DNA of 64,000 nucleotides from Archilochus colubris (GCA_023079485.1 CM041092.1:12537127-12601126), one strand, 5' to 3'; shown: positions 27,341 to 39,945, counted from the stretch's first letter. Numbers and translations: made by a program. The notes: generated by a model from the letters alone, not told the origin.

Positions 27341-29124
27341 TAAATCAAGTGTGCTTTAGACAGCCAGTGCCTATGGTTTCTCTTAGGAGAAATCTGAGTG
27401 GCATATGCAAAAATATTTATCTAGAGGCTCCTGAGTCCTGTACAGATGTCATCTGGATTCTCTCTGCCTACAAACAGAGCCCACAAACTTCATCTGATTT
27501 TAAGGTCCCAGACCAAAGTGCACATGAGTGTAATTTGCAAAAATCAAAATGCCAAAATCCTTCCCTTGTCTGAGCCCAGTTGTACCAAGGTTGATGATTG
27601 GTGTCAAGGGCCATACTAAGTCCCTGTGCTCACGTGGCAATGCTGTGGCTGCAGCACTACAGTGTTCACTGTAGTTTTGCAAGACTTTAAACAAAGGGGT
27701 CCTGTAAAACCTTCCAAAAACTGATCTCTTCAGCCTTGTATAGGTTGGGCTCTGAAGACCAGTGTTACTACCATCTGGTTAGTTAGGCTGTCTTGAGCAG
27801 GTAAGCTCCTTCTCCTACATTCAGCCTACCCAGCCCTTCTTGATACTAGATAGGGTTTAAAATACATCGAGACTCCATTTCTTACACTGCTACGATCTTA
27901 AGAGGAACTTATGAAAATCAGTGTCAATTCAGAAGTCTTCAGGAAAGGGCAAGAACTGTTTGTTTTGGTTTGTTTTTTGTGGCCAGTAAAAAACACAACA
28001 CAAACCACAAAGAGAAAGAAAAAAAAACAACAATGAAAACAGTGAGAACCTCTGAGGTTTCTTCTTAGGACAACAAAAAAACCAAACCACCAAAACATAG
28101 ACCATGTCAGCTGCTGCAAAAAGACAACAGAATGCCCTTTTGGAGAAAAGCAAGCCTGGTGTGGTTGCTATGGCTAGAAAGAAAGTGGCTTTCCCTGAGT
28201 TACCCTCATTTAACAATACTGAGGCACTGAGTTCGCATGCAAAACCTATTTTTACCCAATATCTTATACTTCACATAATAAAGTCTGACAACAGGCCATT
28301 CCAGTGGCTAGGGGCATAAACAGCTTGCAATAGAATACACATCTAGACACGTAATCGCTAGTGTGCGTTATCTTCACTCTGCCAGATATATGAAAAATGG
28401 TGTCAAAATACTAAAGGTCACCCTGAAATAAATCAGGGAAGGCGTATTTTGATCCATACATAGCCCAGCTCTGTCACAGAACAGGTCCTGGCAACCATCA
28501 CCACAGTGTACAAGTTGTGCAACTTGAGTAGAAATCAAGGACCACACCAGTGTCCCAAGAGGCTGTGATCCCTTACCTATTGCTTCCTGGGACTTCATGA
28601 GAAGGTGGTCATTAATTTACAATGAAAATAAATAGCTGAAAATCTTTCAAGAGAAAGATCTCAGAAGAAACATGGTGACAACAGGGTGACTTCATGGATG
28701 CAAAGTGGAGTGAAGTAGCAATGCTGCTTTCAGATCACTGTAGCACTAATAACCATGAAATAGCAGAAAGCACCTCAAAGACTAATTCCAGCCTGGCAGT
28801 AAGGTTAAATATTTTGTTGGGTGTAAGTGCTTGTCAATTTTTTAACTAAATTTTGGCTTGGAAAGAAAAACATGCTATCAGAACCTGCATCTTTAAGGAC
28901 TGAAACCCCGGGGGAGGAGAAGGCTGGAAAGCCTTGTTGTTATGCACTGCCAGTTGGAACCAGACCCAGATTAAAGCAGATTTCTCACAAGAATGTGAAG
29001 CATTGAGTGATGGCTGAATACCACATGTATCACACCTTCACCACCAGATCCCTGCTTCTGTCAGTACCTCCATGGGCTACCACGCTGAAGTCCCCACTGC
29101 AACCAGCACCATTAGAAGCCAGGG

Positions 29125-29153
29125 AAAAAAAAATAATAATAATAAAAAAAAAA
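29125..29153. repeat. A-rich tract with (ATA)n
   Basis: A run of nine A, four ATA-type units, then a run of ten A. Confidence 0.9.
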
Positions 29154-29239
29154 TCACTCCAATCAGACAAGCCACTCAACTGCATTTACTGCTTGCTTAT
29201 GTGAAGTCCCTCTCTCCCTTCAAATTTCAACCACGCTTC

Positions 29240-29345
29240 ATATTTCAGACTGAAAACAGAGCCCAAGCCCGAACGTTTCTGTACGTACAACACCTACTAC
29301 TTTTTCCGCGCTATCAAACCCGCTTGACAGATCAATCACAAAAGA
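29240..29345. promoter_or_regulatory. Candidate conserved element with a PBX/MEIS-like composite site
   Basis: TTGACAG (29324-29330, MEIS-type) directly abuts ATCAATCA (29331-29338, PBX/HOX-type in reverse). The preceding 65 bp keep six CpGs in otherwise CpG-poor DNA. No repeat family is recognised. The match to known motif consensus is clear; function as an enhancer is inference. Confidence 0.35.
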
Positions 29346-31399
29346 CATATTCTATTCTTCAGCTCAGCACTCCCCTCTGATCACACAAGCAGGTAGCACT
29401 CAGGCAGCAGCAGATTTTTCAAAATGCATCCAGCTGTGCATCACGTAGCTCTGTTTTTATAAGGAGGATCAGATAAAATAGGAGAAAAAATATGACATTG
29501 TAAGGCACAAGCAAGCTAACAAAGGAACGTGCTCGCTTACATCAACAACAGCTGAGGATAAGGTGTTAACAGAGCCTGACAAGAAACAATTTGGGTGGCA
29601 TGAAGGCCATTTCCAATGTACCAGAGGACAGCACAGCCTCTGCTACCACTCTTTCACCTGACACAGTCATCTGCAGTGATGAACCTGAGGTTGAGAGAAG
29701 TGACAATTCTTTTGAAGATCTGATTTTTAATCCTTCCATCTGTAATGAAAAACCCATGGCTATGGCAGGCAGAGCATGCCACTTGCATACTGCACAGGTG
29801 TACTGTGAAAGATGGAGTCACCTTCACCCGAGGTTTGTACCCCAGGAGATCAGGCGGATAGGGGTTTCCGATATTTGTTGGTCTGGGTGAAAATAGAATG
29901 AAGAGTGATACTAGATTACGGCACCTACCAATCCTAGGGGAGTTTGTTGACTTCAGTTGACTGAAGTAAGATAAGTAGGACAGCATTTGGGAATTATTAA
30001 TTACCAGTATTAACAAAATCTATGATTTTATTTTCTCATTCAATAGCACAGGAAGCATATCTGAAGGCCAAAACCCACAAAAATAGTTAAAAGAGCATTA
30101 ACACAGCACACAGTTAACCAGTGGAGCTCTCTGCCACAAGGCATTATCTTTCAATTGTTTAGCTACAACTGAATGAAAGGTTTTAAAATGGAAGCTAATT
30201 GCTGGGGCTACAAAGACCCAGCTCCTTTGTGTCTGTTATCGGTTTTCTTGCACTTTCCTCAGAGGAATTTTTTAGCTGGGCGTTGCTGCAAATGGGATGT
30301 TGCAACCAGTGGACCTCTAATTTCAGCCATCACAGCAGTCACATTTACAAGTCTGTGCTACTCCACAATGAAATAGGAAGTTCAGAAAACAAAAAAATAT
30401 ATAAATAAATAAAACCAAAGTGCATTAAAAAAAGGAGAAAACTCAGAATAAAATCTCCGAGCAAACAACTTAGTCTCTTTCTAGCTTATTCAACAGTTAC
30501 CTATAGCATATACAAGTAGTTCTAACCACAGTTATTTTCATAATTGCAAAGGTTGGAAGTTTAATTAGACAATCAGAAGGAAGCCCTCAAGCCAGCCCAT
30601 TTTCTTAAACAGCTTTACCTAGGCGATGGGAGCAGCATTGTGTAACGTGGCCATTTACTCTGAATAGCATAATGTTCCCTTATCTTTTTTCCTCATTAAT
30701 TTCCTGACTAAAGTAGCACACAAAACGGAGCTGGTTAGACAACATGTGTCAGGAGCCACGTGTCCTATTCAAATTTGAAATGGAGACAGGCAGAAATGAG
30801 AAAGATTGGGCTTCTCTCCCTTGTCTTGCAAATCCATCCCAGGTGCATGGTGCTTCCACCAGGACTCAAAGACCATCTTCAGCCCCCACTCGCTCTACTA
30901 CGCGAGTTGGGTTTTCTCTTTTTTTAAGATTTGTGGTCCTCAGGCATATAGAGGAAGGCTTGAAAACAAATGCAGTGGATTTGGGGTATACAGTGAAATT
31001 CTACAAAGCCTTGGTGGCTTAACAAGAATCTCTGGTGCAAGAGGGAGACCATCATGTCAGGCTCTGGGTTGCCTCCCCCTTCACCACCTCTTCTCAGTTT
31101 CAGTAGCCTCCCCAGACACACCTGCATGCATGTACTTGCTCACCCCCTTTTCAGGAATTTTACTATTGTTTTCAAGACAGAAAAAAAGAAAAAAAGTGAA
31201 GCTGAGTTCTGCCAGGGCCTCCAGAAAGCAGCAAAGAGGGATGAAGGTTGAAGTGCTAAAGATGAGGATGTCCCAAATGAGAAGAACCCCAACATGGCCA
31301 AGCACTGTGGTCTGACCACAGGTAGGAGAGAACAAGCAGTCTGGGAGTAAAGGCCTCAGGTCCCCACCAGCCTCCCCATGGACACCAGCCCCCAGCTGA

Positions 31400-31660
31400 C
31401 TTTCGGCAAGACACAGTGGCTCTGTACATCTGCTTTCCTCCCGCAGAGCATAAACAGAAGCAGCTGGGCCCAGCTCGGCTCCGTCCCACATCTTGCTGTG
31501 CCATTTGCACCCACGCGCAGCGCGCGGTACCCAGCGACAACAGCCGCAATGTTTTCCACACACGTGACCGAGGTGCAAACGACAACCCGAGGCACTGGCA
31601 CATCCACCCCACCTCCCCCTCCTCCTCCAGCCCCGGCTCCTCCGCAGGATTCTGCTCCTC
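31400..31660. promoter_or_regulatory. Isolated CpG-rich patch, candidate promoter
   Basis: I count about 16 CpGs between 31441 and 31660, seven of them in 31513-31545, whereas the DNA on both sides is CpG-poor. It includes a GCGCAGCGCGCGG block resembling an NRF1-type site, an E-box CACGTGAC at 31561-31568, and a pyrimidine-rich flank (31600-31680). These are features of a small CpG-island promoter. The overlapping open frames of 146-181 codons around it match no family and several start at non-ATG codons. If a transcript starts here it is most likely non-coding. It lies about 20 kb 3' of INHBB. Confidence 0.45.
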
Positions 31661-32194
31661 TCCTCTCTTCTGCTCTGCTCCTCCCCACAGAGGAAAGCAA
31701 CCTGCCTTGCGGGGGGCTTGTTTTCTCCCAGGCAGCAACCAGTCGCCCCCTCCTCCCCTCTCGCAACAGCTCTGGAACAGAGCTTTGTTTTCCACCCTCA
31801 TTACCTGGTTTTCCTCTCTCTCTGGAGTCCCCCATTTCCCAGAGGATTTCCAGTGACAACATTTAACCTACACGTTTTGAATCCCTGGTGGCAAAGCCTG
31901 ACATTCAATGCCCAGCCAATAGCTTGCTTGACCTCAGCCCCGTGCATCAGGCTCCCCAGCTCTGTAGCATCCTTAATGAACCAGACTCATTGGGATCCCT
32001 GCCCTGGACCTTCCCTCAAGAGCTTCAGGGCTGAATTCACTAGGGTTTCACATCTTTTTGTTTTGCAGAGGTGATACTACGTTGCCAGCTATGCTTTCTT
32101 ACCATATGCAACACCAACACACTGGCAGTTAACGAGCTACAACACAGAACCACTTGGCAACAGAGAAAATGGGCAGAAAATCCCCAAGCAAAAA

Positions 32195-32220
32195 GGGGGA
32201 GGAGCGGGGGGAGGGGGGGA
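32195..32220 (+). repeat. G-rich tract, potential G-quadruplex
   Basis: Plus-strand G runs of 5, 2, 6 and 7 separated by one to three bases meet the usual loose criterion for a G-quadruplex. It lies 550 bp from the CpG-rich patch. Confidence 0.7.
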
Positions 32221-33639
32221 ACAAACCTTAAAAAACCCACACAAAACCAATGAATTGACAGTATTAAGCATGCAAGAGAGAAATACAGGAGACTGACAGA
32301 GAGCAAAGGTTCTCTCCCAGGCCTGAGCATGACACCAGAGGGGGACCTCATCAGGGAAAGCAGCCCTTGCTCAACCATCAGACAAATGAGGCACCTGAAT
32401 ATTTTCCAGCGGGCAATGGAGGGAAGAAACCAAACCAATTTTAATGTAAAATTCCCCTCTTGAATTCAACTGATGTGGCTGCTGGCCACAGCTAGAGATT
32501 CAGGAGCTCATGAGGTGCCACCCTCTCCTGTGGGACCTCTGAATTTGAAAGTCCCAGATGCTTATTCCTGCATAGGCAGTACAAATGCATAAAAATCATT
32601 GTGTGACCATACCAAAAATGCCTGCTGCAGGCAACGACGCCCTGGAAGGCTGGGGCTCAGGCTCTGCTTCAGGGCACTGGTACAAGCAATGGAGATGAGC
32701 TCAGGCAGCAGTCGATTTGAGGTAGGGGAGCAGGGGTTTGTTCCTGTTTCAGGAATGAAGTTTGGAGCTGTCTTCACTTGTAACACCACATAATTCTAGG
32801 TGGCTGCAGATTTATTACTGCTTTTTTCCCCAACTTTGGAAGGTTTCCATTTTTGACCACATAAAAGAAAGAAACATTTTCCTTTTCTCAGTATGACCTC
32901 CATTTTCTATTTCAAGAAAAAATCCATTATAGCAATGCCTAGAAACACACAACATCTCATCATTTTCCCCAAGAATTCCTTTGAATTCTGCAATGGATTT
33001 AGTTTGGCCAGAGCCTTCACCCATGTGTCCCCATCCTCTCTCCTCCCTCCCAGGCTGGAGAGATTACTTGCAAGATTCGAAATTTTGAATTTTGAAATAT
33101 AATGATAACTCAGCGTTCACTGAACTGATCTCTCATGTTATCAGTTTAATTTGTAATCACATCTGAAGGCCTATCCAATGAATTACTTATCAATTAAAGA
33201 GTCCTTGTATGACGCTATGCATTTTACACCTCAACAGCCATTACAGTCAGAAACTAACTGGAGATTTGACTTAAACGTGAATTATCGAATACTGAACAGC
33301 CTGAAGCCGAGACCCAAGCTGGCTTGGATGGAAGACATAACAGAGATAAATTTGCTGCTAACATTTTATCTTGGGTGGGAGTAACGGTAGGAGAGACAAA
33401 ATCAAAATAGCCATATCTTCCTTGCTCTTTAACAGCAGACCTTTAAACCTCCCTGAGGACACACAGAAAAATTATTTATGTCGTGGAACAAGCATTGGGG
33501 AAGATAGCTGCCCTCTGGTACAACTAATATGATTAATATGCTTGCATCATCCTCTTTCTTTCTTTTTTTTTTTTCTTAAGGAAAGGAGGGAGTGATCTCA
33601 TTACTCCAACCACGTTCCATTATTAGGTACCTTTGAAAC

Positions 33640-34060
33640 AGAAAAACATGTATGGGGAAAAAAAAGGGAAAATGAGAAATGAGATTTTATTATTTATTCC
33701 ATATTTGTGCCTCAAACACTTTTCAGTTCAGAATCCTTAGAGGATCCCATGAATACTGTCCACAATCACATTTAGGACCAAAAGAAGTTCTGCCCCAGCA
33801 GAGACAGAGCAGTTGGAGTATTTGCTTTGCTGCATTTAAACCCTTTAACAAGCATGAAGTCATTGCACTCAGCCAGCCACTGGGAAATGTTTCATTTTTC
33901 ACGTGTTTCCAAAAGCATAATGGAAAAGGTCTTTTAAAACAGTTACTAGAGATCCCCTTCACTTGTTCCATTTATTTAGACATAATATATGCAAATTTAG
34001 TTACTTTATCAGTGACAGAAAGCCTATTATCTATTTAATTTCAAGTCTGGGGTAACTCCC
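33640..34060. promoter_or_regulatory. Candidate conserved non-coding block with an octamer site
   Basis: AT-rich unique sequence with an octamer ATGCAAAT at 33989-33996 and several TAAT-type cores. It lacks repeat signatures and lies in the gene-poor interval 3' of INHBB. Its texture resembles developmental enhancers, but this is only an impression. Confidence 0.3.
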
Positions 34061-34419
34061 AGCAACCAAATACATGATTTAATAATAATTCTGTCATCAA
34101 GTGAAATCTTTCCCCAAGATAGATACTGAAAGCAGCCTGCCCACATAACAAGAAATAGCAAGGTACTTATTCTTTCTTGGATAATTTCCAGCAGGGTCAG
34201 ATCTGTGAAAGTGGCTATCATGGTCCATTTATTTCACTTAAAGTTTTAAGCAAGATTGATTATAGCAGAGGATTATGTACAGCTTCCTATTTTGTTCATG
34301 CCCTTGCTCTACATTATTCCACAATCCTGCAGTCTCTTTTCAATCACTGTCTACAGAACAATAGCAAAATATCAGCCTTTTCTCAAATGAATACCAGGAG
34401 TTGTTGACCAGATGATAAA

Positions 34420-34820
34420 GACTTAATATTCATAAATCCAGAATGTCAATGAAGAACATCTTGTATGACAATTAATGCTTCCAAGTTGTAATTGTCATTC
34501 CCAAAACGAATGCAATACTATTAGCAAAAAAGTCTTGCTCTATCTCCTCCTCCTGACATGTGGAAGTTTAATTAAGCACCCACCAAAGACTGAGAATTAC
34601 CTGCTGGAATTGTTCAGCTGTTCTTTTTTAATTCTTGTCTATGCTAGCCAGCAAGCCAAACCAGTTTTGATTTCCATCTTTTATTTGTACATTATTCAAG
34701 CAGGAATGGGCCAATTCCACATTAGAAATAAATATGTCACTATCATAAACTGCACTGGCCAAAACCATTGCATGCTGCCAATTAAGGCTGTGCTAATAGA
34801 GCATCCCCTAAAAAAAGAAA
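34420..34820. promoter_or_regulatory. Candidate conserved non-coding block with homeodomain-type sites
   Basis: A dense set of TAAT/ATTA cores is present, including TTTAATTAAG at about 34567-34576 and CAATTAA words near 34470 and 34781. No repeat or coding signature is seen. It is possibly one unit with the octamer block just upstream. Confidence 0.3.
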
Positions 34821-34954
34821 AATGATCACCTGTGCTCATGGGAACTGAGAGAGCAGCCAAAGTCTGGCACTTCAGCAGCTCTGATGACCCTGCAGAGGAT
34901 TAGCAGCTCTCGACTTTGCAGTGCAAAGATCTGAGCCTACACAGCCTGCAGGGG

Positions 34955-35060
34955 AGGGGAAAAAACCAAAAAACAAAAAAAACTCCAAAAAACCCCAAAA
35001 CATAAACAACACCCCCCTCCAAGTCTCCCCCCCCCCAAAAAAAAAAAAATGCCCAAAACA
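34955..35060. repeat. A/C low-complexity tract with C10A13
   Basis: A-rich and C-run segments (AAAACCAAAAAAC, ACCCCCC) lead into ten C followed by thirteen A (35027-35049). Slippage-prone simple sequence. Confidence 0.9.
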
Positions 35061-37084
35061 AACAAAAATTCACAGATGTAGGTGATGCTTCTACTCATGG
35101 ATTTCCACACCATGAGGAAAGGAAAGAATGACATGAAAAATCATCTGTTTATAGACCAGCAATCTGTACTGTATTGAAAGCTCAGTTCCCTAAAGTACTG
35201 TAATATAAATGTGCACCACTAACCTTCCACACTCCAAGAGCCAGAGAGAGGCTTCTCTTGTCTCCCCCCCCATCTGCAGTTCCTACAGTAGGATATTCTA
35301 TGACAAAGATCAAAGAATTAACACCATTTTATGCCACTAGGCTCTGCATTTGCCACTGTGGCACTGATTTTCAGGCTGTAAGTGGGGGGCTTGTAGTACA
35401 TGTGCTCTATTCGAAGCCCATAAATCCAAGTTCAGTTTCCATTCATCCATACATCTTTTGTTTATGAGAAAAACCTGCACTAATTTAACTTAAAATTTGT
35501 TTCTTAACTCTGGCGAGAAGCTTTGTAAAGCCACCTCTCTCTATTTAGTGTAAGCTTTTTCAGGTGCAGTTCAAACTTGGGAACTTGAAATAAAACTGAT
35601 TTACACTGCAGTAGATTGCATTTGCAAATTTTACATCTGAATCCATTTGATTCATATTGGATCTATTTAATCTGCATTTTTGGTCTCCAGTCCCTACTTT
35701 CTGTGCCTATTTAGGTGCTAAGCTCTGTCCTATTCATACAAAGAAATTCACATATTCATGCTAAAATGAGAAATGCGAGTTTAGCTTTTACAGACAAATT
35801 TTTTCATGAAACAAATAGTTATAATCATCACCAAACATTCTGGATCATTTCCTTAGCCACTGAAATAAATATCGTTTCTCAATGGTGTCTTCCAAAATTC
35901 TTTACAGTCCCTACAATAGTTGTATGTAAAATCTGGGAGAGGAAAAGAAAGTAAACTACACATTTTTTCTTTAAATTTAGTCACAAATAATTTCCTGCTT
36001 TAACTCAATCTCTTTGCCCTGGTCACAACTCCACTGTCCTCCTTTCCTTAAGTGCTGGTCATCTTCAGCATACATTCTCCACAAGCAGCCCAGACACATC
36101 TTTGTGAATGAGATTTTTAGGTTTTCGTCTCTGTACTTGCTCTCCCTTTGCCATTTGTTATAGGGCCAGATTTGCTCCTCCAAGGTAAACAAACTGTATT
36201 TCTCACAGTTTCAAGGAATTTTTCTGGAAATTTTTGACACTTCTCCAAACTCCCCTCCACACATTTCTTTCCATGCACCAGCAGCATTTTTTTCCCCGAA
36301 AAAAAACCAGGCAAAGATGCAACTTGGTTTCATCATCTTGCAACTCCCTCCTTCACTCTGCCAGCCTGAGAGGCAGAAGTCTGAATCTTGGAACACCTTT
36401 CCTATGGAAACATGAAATCGTTTTCTCAGCCTTGAGAGATGTCAACACCTGCACAACAACAGATCCACATTTCTCTTCTTGAAGTCTTGTCCTCCCCTCA
36501 GTTCCCATGGCACTGGTCCTCATTCATCACTGCCACTGCATCTTCTTTATCACCTTCTTTCTATCCTGCCTCTGCTCAGTTCCAGTTTCTAGGAAGGAGT
36601 TTCTGGGCCCTCACTGCCTCTCCTTGCTGCAGGATGGTGACACAACATGCATGTTGGGTCTAGCAGGGTAACTTCCCAAATAGCCTCTCTGCTTCACCAA
36701 GCAAAAGCCTCAGCCCCTGGTTGACTTGCCTTGATGGGTGAGGAAGGTCAGCATGGGTAGAAATACCTTTGTAGCTTTTTCTGAAGTAATCACTGATATT
36801 TCTTTTACCATCCTTCCTGTATGAGCCACAGGCCTTTAGAGAGACCTTAACTTCAATGTTCTAAAGTCCTCTTACCCGCAGTAAGTAGTATTTAGAGAGT
36901 CTTCCCAAATAACCCAAGAGACAGCCCTGCACCGTCCCCCCTCCCAGACCTCTGCACAAGCATACCATGGACCATCTTATCATGTCTGCAGAATAAATGT
37001 GTCACTTTCCTGTGTGTCACTATTTTATATATACAGCTTTGATCACTGGTCCCCTATAGGATTGCTCTGCAAAGACTAATAGAT

Positions 37085-37235
37085 CATTAACTACATTTTG
37101 TTCATAAGCTCTTTGGGAAGGCACCATATTTTGTTGTCTGCCTGTGTAGTGCCTAGGGCAATAAGGTCCCTTCACACCATAGCAGTGTTGATAATATATA
37201 CTCCCAACTCTGCTAGGTGCTATACATACATACAG
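37085..37235 (+). repeat. Ancient interspersed repeat common in sauropsids (name not recalled)
   Basis: Words in fixed order (AAGCTCTTTGGGAAGGCACC, TTTTGTTGTCTGCCTGTGTA, GTGCCTAGGGCAATAAGGTCC, then CTAGGTGCTATACATAC) match a family I have repeatedly seen in bird, crocodile and turtle DNA. Typical copies read as AGCTCTTTGGGGCAGGGACC followed by GTGCCTAGCACAATGGGGTCC. I cannot recall its catalogue name or class. Confidence 0.6.
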
Positions 37236-37639
37236 TGACACGCACTAGATTGGCACTACTACTTTTTTCTTTGTTGCTTGCTAGTCTAGGTGACAGATGA
37301 TCATAACACAGAACAAATGACCCTGCATTATATGATTCCATGTTCCAAACAGTTAAAACCAACACATATTTAAGCGATGTGACTGGAGAAAGCATGAGAA
37401 GCTACCAGTGGAGGTAATCTGAACCAGGATAGAGAGTACAAGCATATATTTAAAGTAACATCCAGAATAATTTCTTTTCTTGCAAAATATTAGAGATTTT
37501 CGTTAACCTTTATACAGCGGACACCAAGATGTGGTACCACACCCAAGATACAGAGGAAAAAAATATTTTCACTGGGGCATAGAGAAGCAAGAGTGGCAGT
37601 CATACAACACAAAAAAGTTGACCTTCAGTTTACCCCTCT

Positions 37640-37674
37640 GGGTAGATAATTCCCCATGGCTGGGTTATCTACCC
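37640..37674. repeat. Inverted repeat, 10-bp stem built from two GATA-type sites
   Basis: GGGTAGATAA (37640-37649) and TTATCTACCC (37665-37674) are exact complements. CCC (37652-37654) and GGG (37662-37664) can continue the stem past a TT bulge. Each arm contains AGATAA, a GATA-factor word. Confidence 0.9.
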
Positions 37675-38996
37675 TTGCCTGGTCTTTCGCCATAGGCCTT
37701 TCCACAATGGACTGTGGAAATGATGCAAACATTATTATCTAATAAAGGAATTATTAGGCAGCTTTGGTTTTGCTGTGGAATAAACATTTATAAAGTCCGT
37801 CCCATCAGCACAAAGAGGTACCCACGAGTTAAAGGCACCTCAGTGACAGCACCCCATCCAGGGGGTAGAGACAACCAAACCCCAGCCCTCTTACAGGTTC
37901 TTCTAACACAGCCCATGCAAACCAGAGGTTGACTGCAGAGAGGCTCAGAGATGTGCTCACTGCAATACACATAGCCTGCGATAGACCAGGAGCACTCCCA
38001 CTGTTCCCAGCATCACTTAGTGGAACAAATGGCCAGGGCTGGCTGGAGTATGGCCGAGTAGCACATACTTGCTTTTCCCAAACTCCTCCTGAGCATGAGA
38101 TCAACTTTTCATGCTTACCCAACACGTAGATGTTTGCCAGAGATTAAAAGCATTGCTGTAGTTCCTGTTAGCATCAGATCAGGACTGTCAGGTGCTAATG
38201 TTTGACATGGAAGCCCCATCTGCAAGCCTACCTCTCCTTTCAGCTAAACTGGCGGAGGGTATTCTCTTTAGAATGTTATATTTTTGTGCTACTGCTGTTC
38301 TTCCATGATACCTTTCACCCAAAAGTGTTACATGGCAGTCAAAGAGGCAGACATCAAGGAAACCTTCAATTCAATAGTTCCTGTGCTACAGGGCAGTGGG
38401 TAAAAACAAACTCTCCAGGTATCCAACCCTTCCTATCTTGCTGCATGAGACCTCCTGAGCTGTGCAATAAAAACAGGGATTATCTGTCACCAGAGTTGCC
38501 ACAATTTTATTACATTTTTTCCCCTACCCCATACCTGGAAACAAGAGCATGAAAGGTCTCTCACTCTCTCACACCAGTCTCTACCCATCTCCAGTGGCCT
38601 GCAGCAGAAGGTGTGACAGCACACCTCTGCCATCATCAGTTCTTAAGGAACAACCCCCATGGGAAAGGCACCTGAGCAATTCTCTATTTGATGCCCTGAT
38701 CACGGAAACAAAGGTTTCACTTTTCTTCACATCACACTGGCTATTCACTGCATGAAAAAGAAAAATTATCTGAACTGAAGCAAATGCCAACTCCAGGCTG
38801 CTGCTTTGCTCCAAACACACTCATACACACCTCTTTTAGGCAGGCAAAGATGTTTCCCAAACACATACAGTCCTGCTTCTGAACCCATTACATCAACGTT
38901 AAAGAGGAATTACTCCAGCAGAGGCAAACTCAGCGTAAAACAAGCACAAGTGGGATAAGAATCACTCCCTTCATTTTAGTCTCTATGTAGCCCTTT

Positions 38997-39007
38997 CCCC
39001 CCCCCCC
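38997..39007. repeat. Poly-C run (11 C)
   Basis: An uninterrupted run of 11 C, prone to sequencing length error. Confidence 0.9.
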
Positions 39008-39799
39008 ACTCCCCTTACATAAGCCTGAACACTCTAAGTTCAAGGAAAATGCTTGCAATATTTCTATGTTATCCTCAGTAATGTGACAAGAGTAATTACA
39101 GAGTCCAGGGAAGCTAAGTAACACTGCTGAAGCAGTGGGTGGTCTAATGGCTTGAATAGCTCCTGTGCACTAAGGCTGTAGCAGGAGTCCCCCAGACCCC
39201 CACTTTGTACCCTAGGCAATTGAACCGTGCTCTGCAACACTGGCCTTTTTGTCTGGGACATCTTGGCACCAGCACTGCTTAGCTGATTTGAGACATACCC
39301 AAATTCTTTCAGGTGGTCTGCAAAGTTCACTCGCCCTTAAAAAGTTTGTCCTTGGTACCCATCGGATCTCCTTCATTCTCCATTTCAGTCAAAAGCTCCA
39401 AGTGGAAGCATACTGAACATTTCACAAGGAAAATCTACACAGAGACAGCTATCCCAGGTGCACAGGCTTTTGCTGAGTACAGCATTATTTGGGGTATTCT
39501 CTGAAAAAAAAATAATAATCTACTTTTACAGTAAAAGAGCCATTTGCCATGTGCAACGCACTAAATACTTTGCCACAGCAAAGTCTGGTCTAAACATGTT
39601 GTTGGCCAATAAAAGGGGGGAAACACGTTGCCAGTAAACATTTGCGTGGTATGTCTTTGAAGGCTTCAAGGCAGACTAAATGGAATAATTGTGAAGATGT
39701 ATTATTTATAATACAACAAATCTTCCCCACAAGATATAGGTCTCCATTAATCTAGTACCCAACTGCTTTAAAGTGCATTTTTTAATGTGTTTACCCTGC

Positions 39800-39945
39800 T
39801 AAGGGAGTTATGTTTTATTATCTCCATTTTGCATGTGGGGAATTGAGGTACTGGGAGATTAATAGATTTGCTCGAGGTTACATAGCAAATCTCCAGCAAA
39901 GCACAAACGCAGACCAAGTATCCCAGATTGTTCTTCACTGGTTAT
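39800..39945 (-). repeat. MIR-type SINE remnant
   Basis: The best MIR copy in the window, in reverse orientation: TTTTATTATCTCCATTTTGC, GGGAATTGAGGTACTGGGAG, AGATTTGCTCGAGGTTACAT, then AAACGCAGACC, in consensus order and spacing. Confidence 0.75.

Larger units (their letters stand above)
11911..29239. other. Non-coding DNA, no gene recognised
   Basis: Longest quiet stretch. It holds two reverse MIR copies (17.3 and 18.7 kb), an (AT)9, a 14-bp tandem duplication, a 12-bp hairpin (20.6 kb) and one enhancer-like block (26.8-27.3 kb). The moderately GC-rich segment 22.14-22.45 kb is not recognised. Open frames up to 130 codons (24816-25208) have no family features. Confidence 0.8.

Noticed and set aside
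29950..29967. 8-bp inverted repeat ACTTCAGT/ACTGAAGT
   Set aside because: Stems of this length occur many times by chance in a window of this size.
30806..31866. Overlapping open frames of 146-181 codons around 31 kb
   Set aside because: They overlap on both strands in a GC-rich patch, and their content is low-complexity (for example a run of Pro in 31378-31866). The patch is better read as a small CpG island.
36643..36656. Perfect 14-bp palindrome CAACATGCATGTTG
   Set aside because: About four 14-bp palindromes are expected by chance in 64 kb, and no regulatory context is seen.
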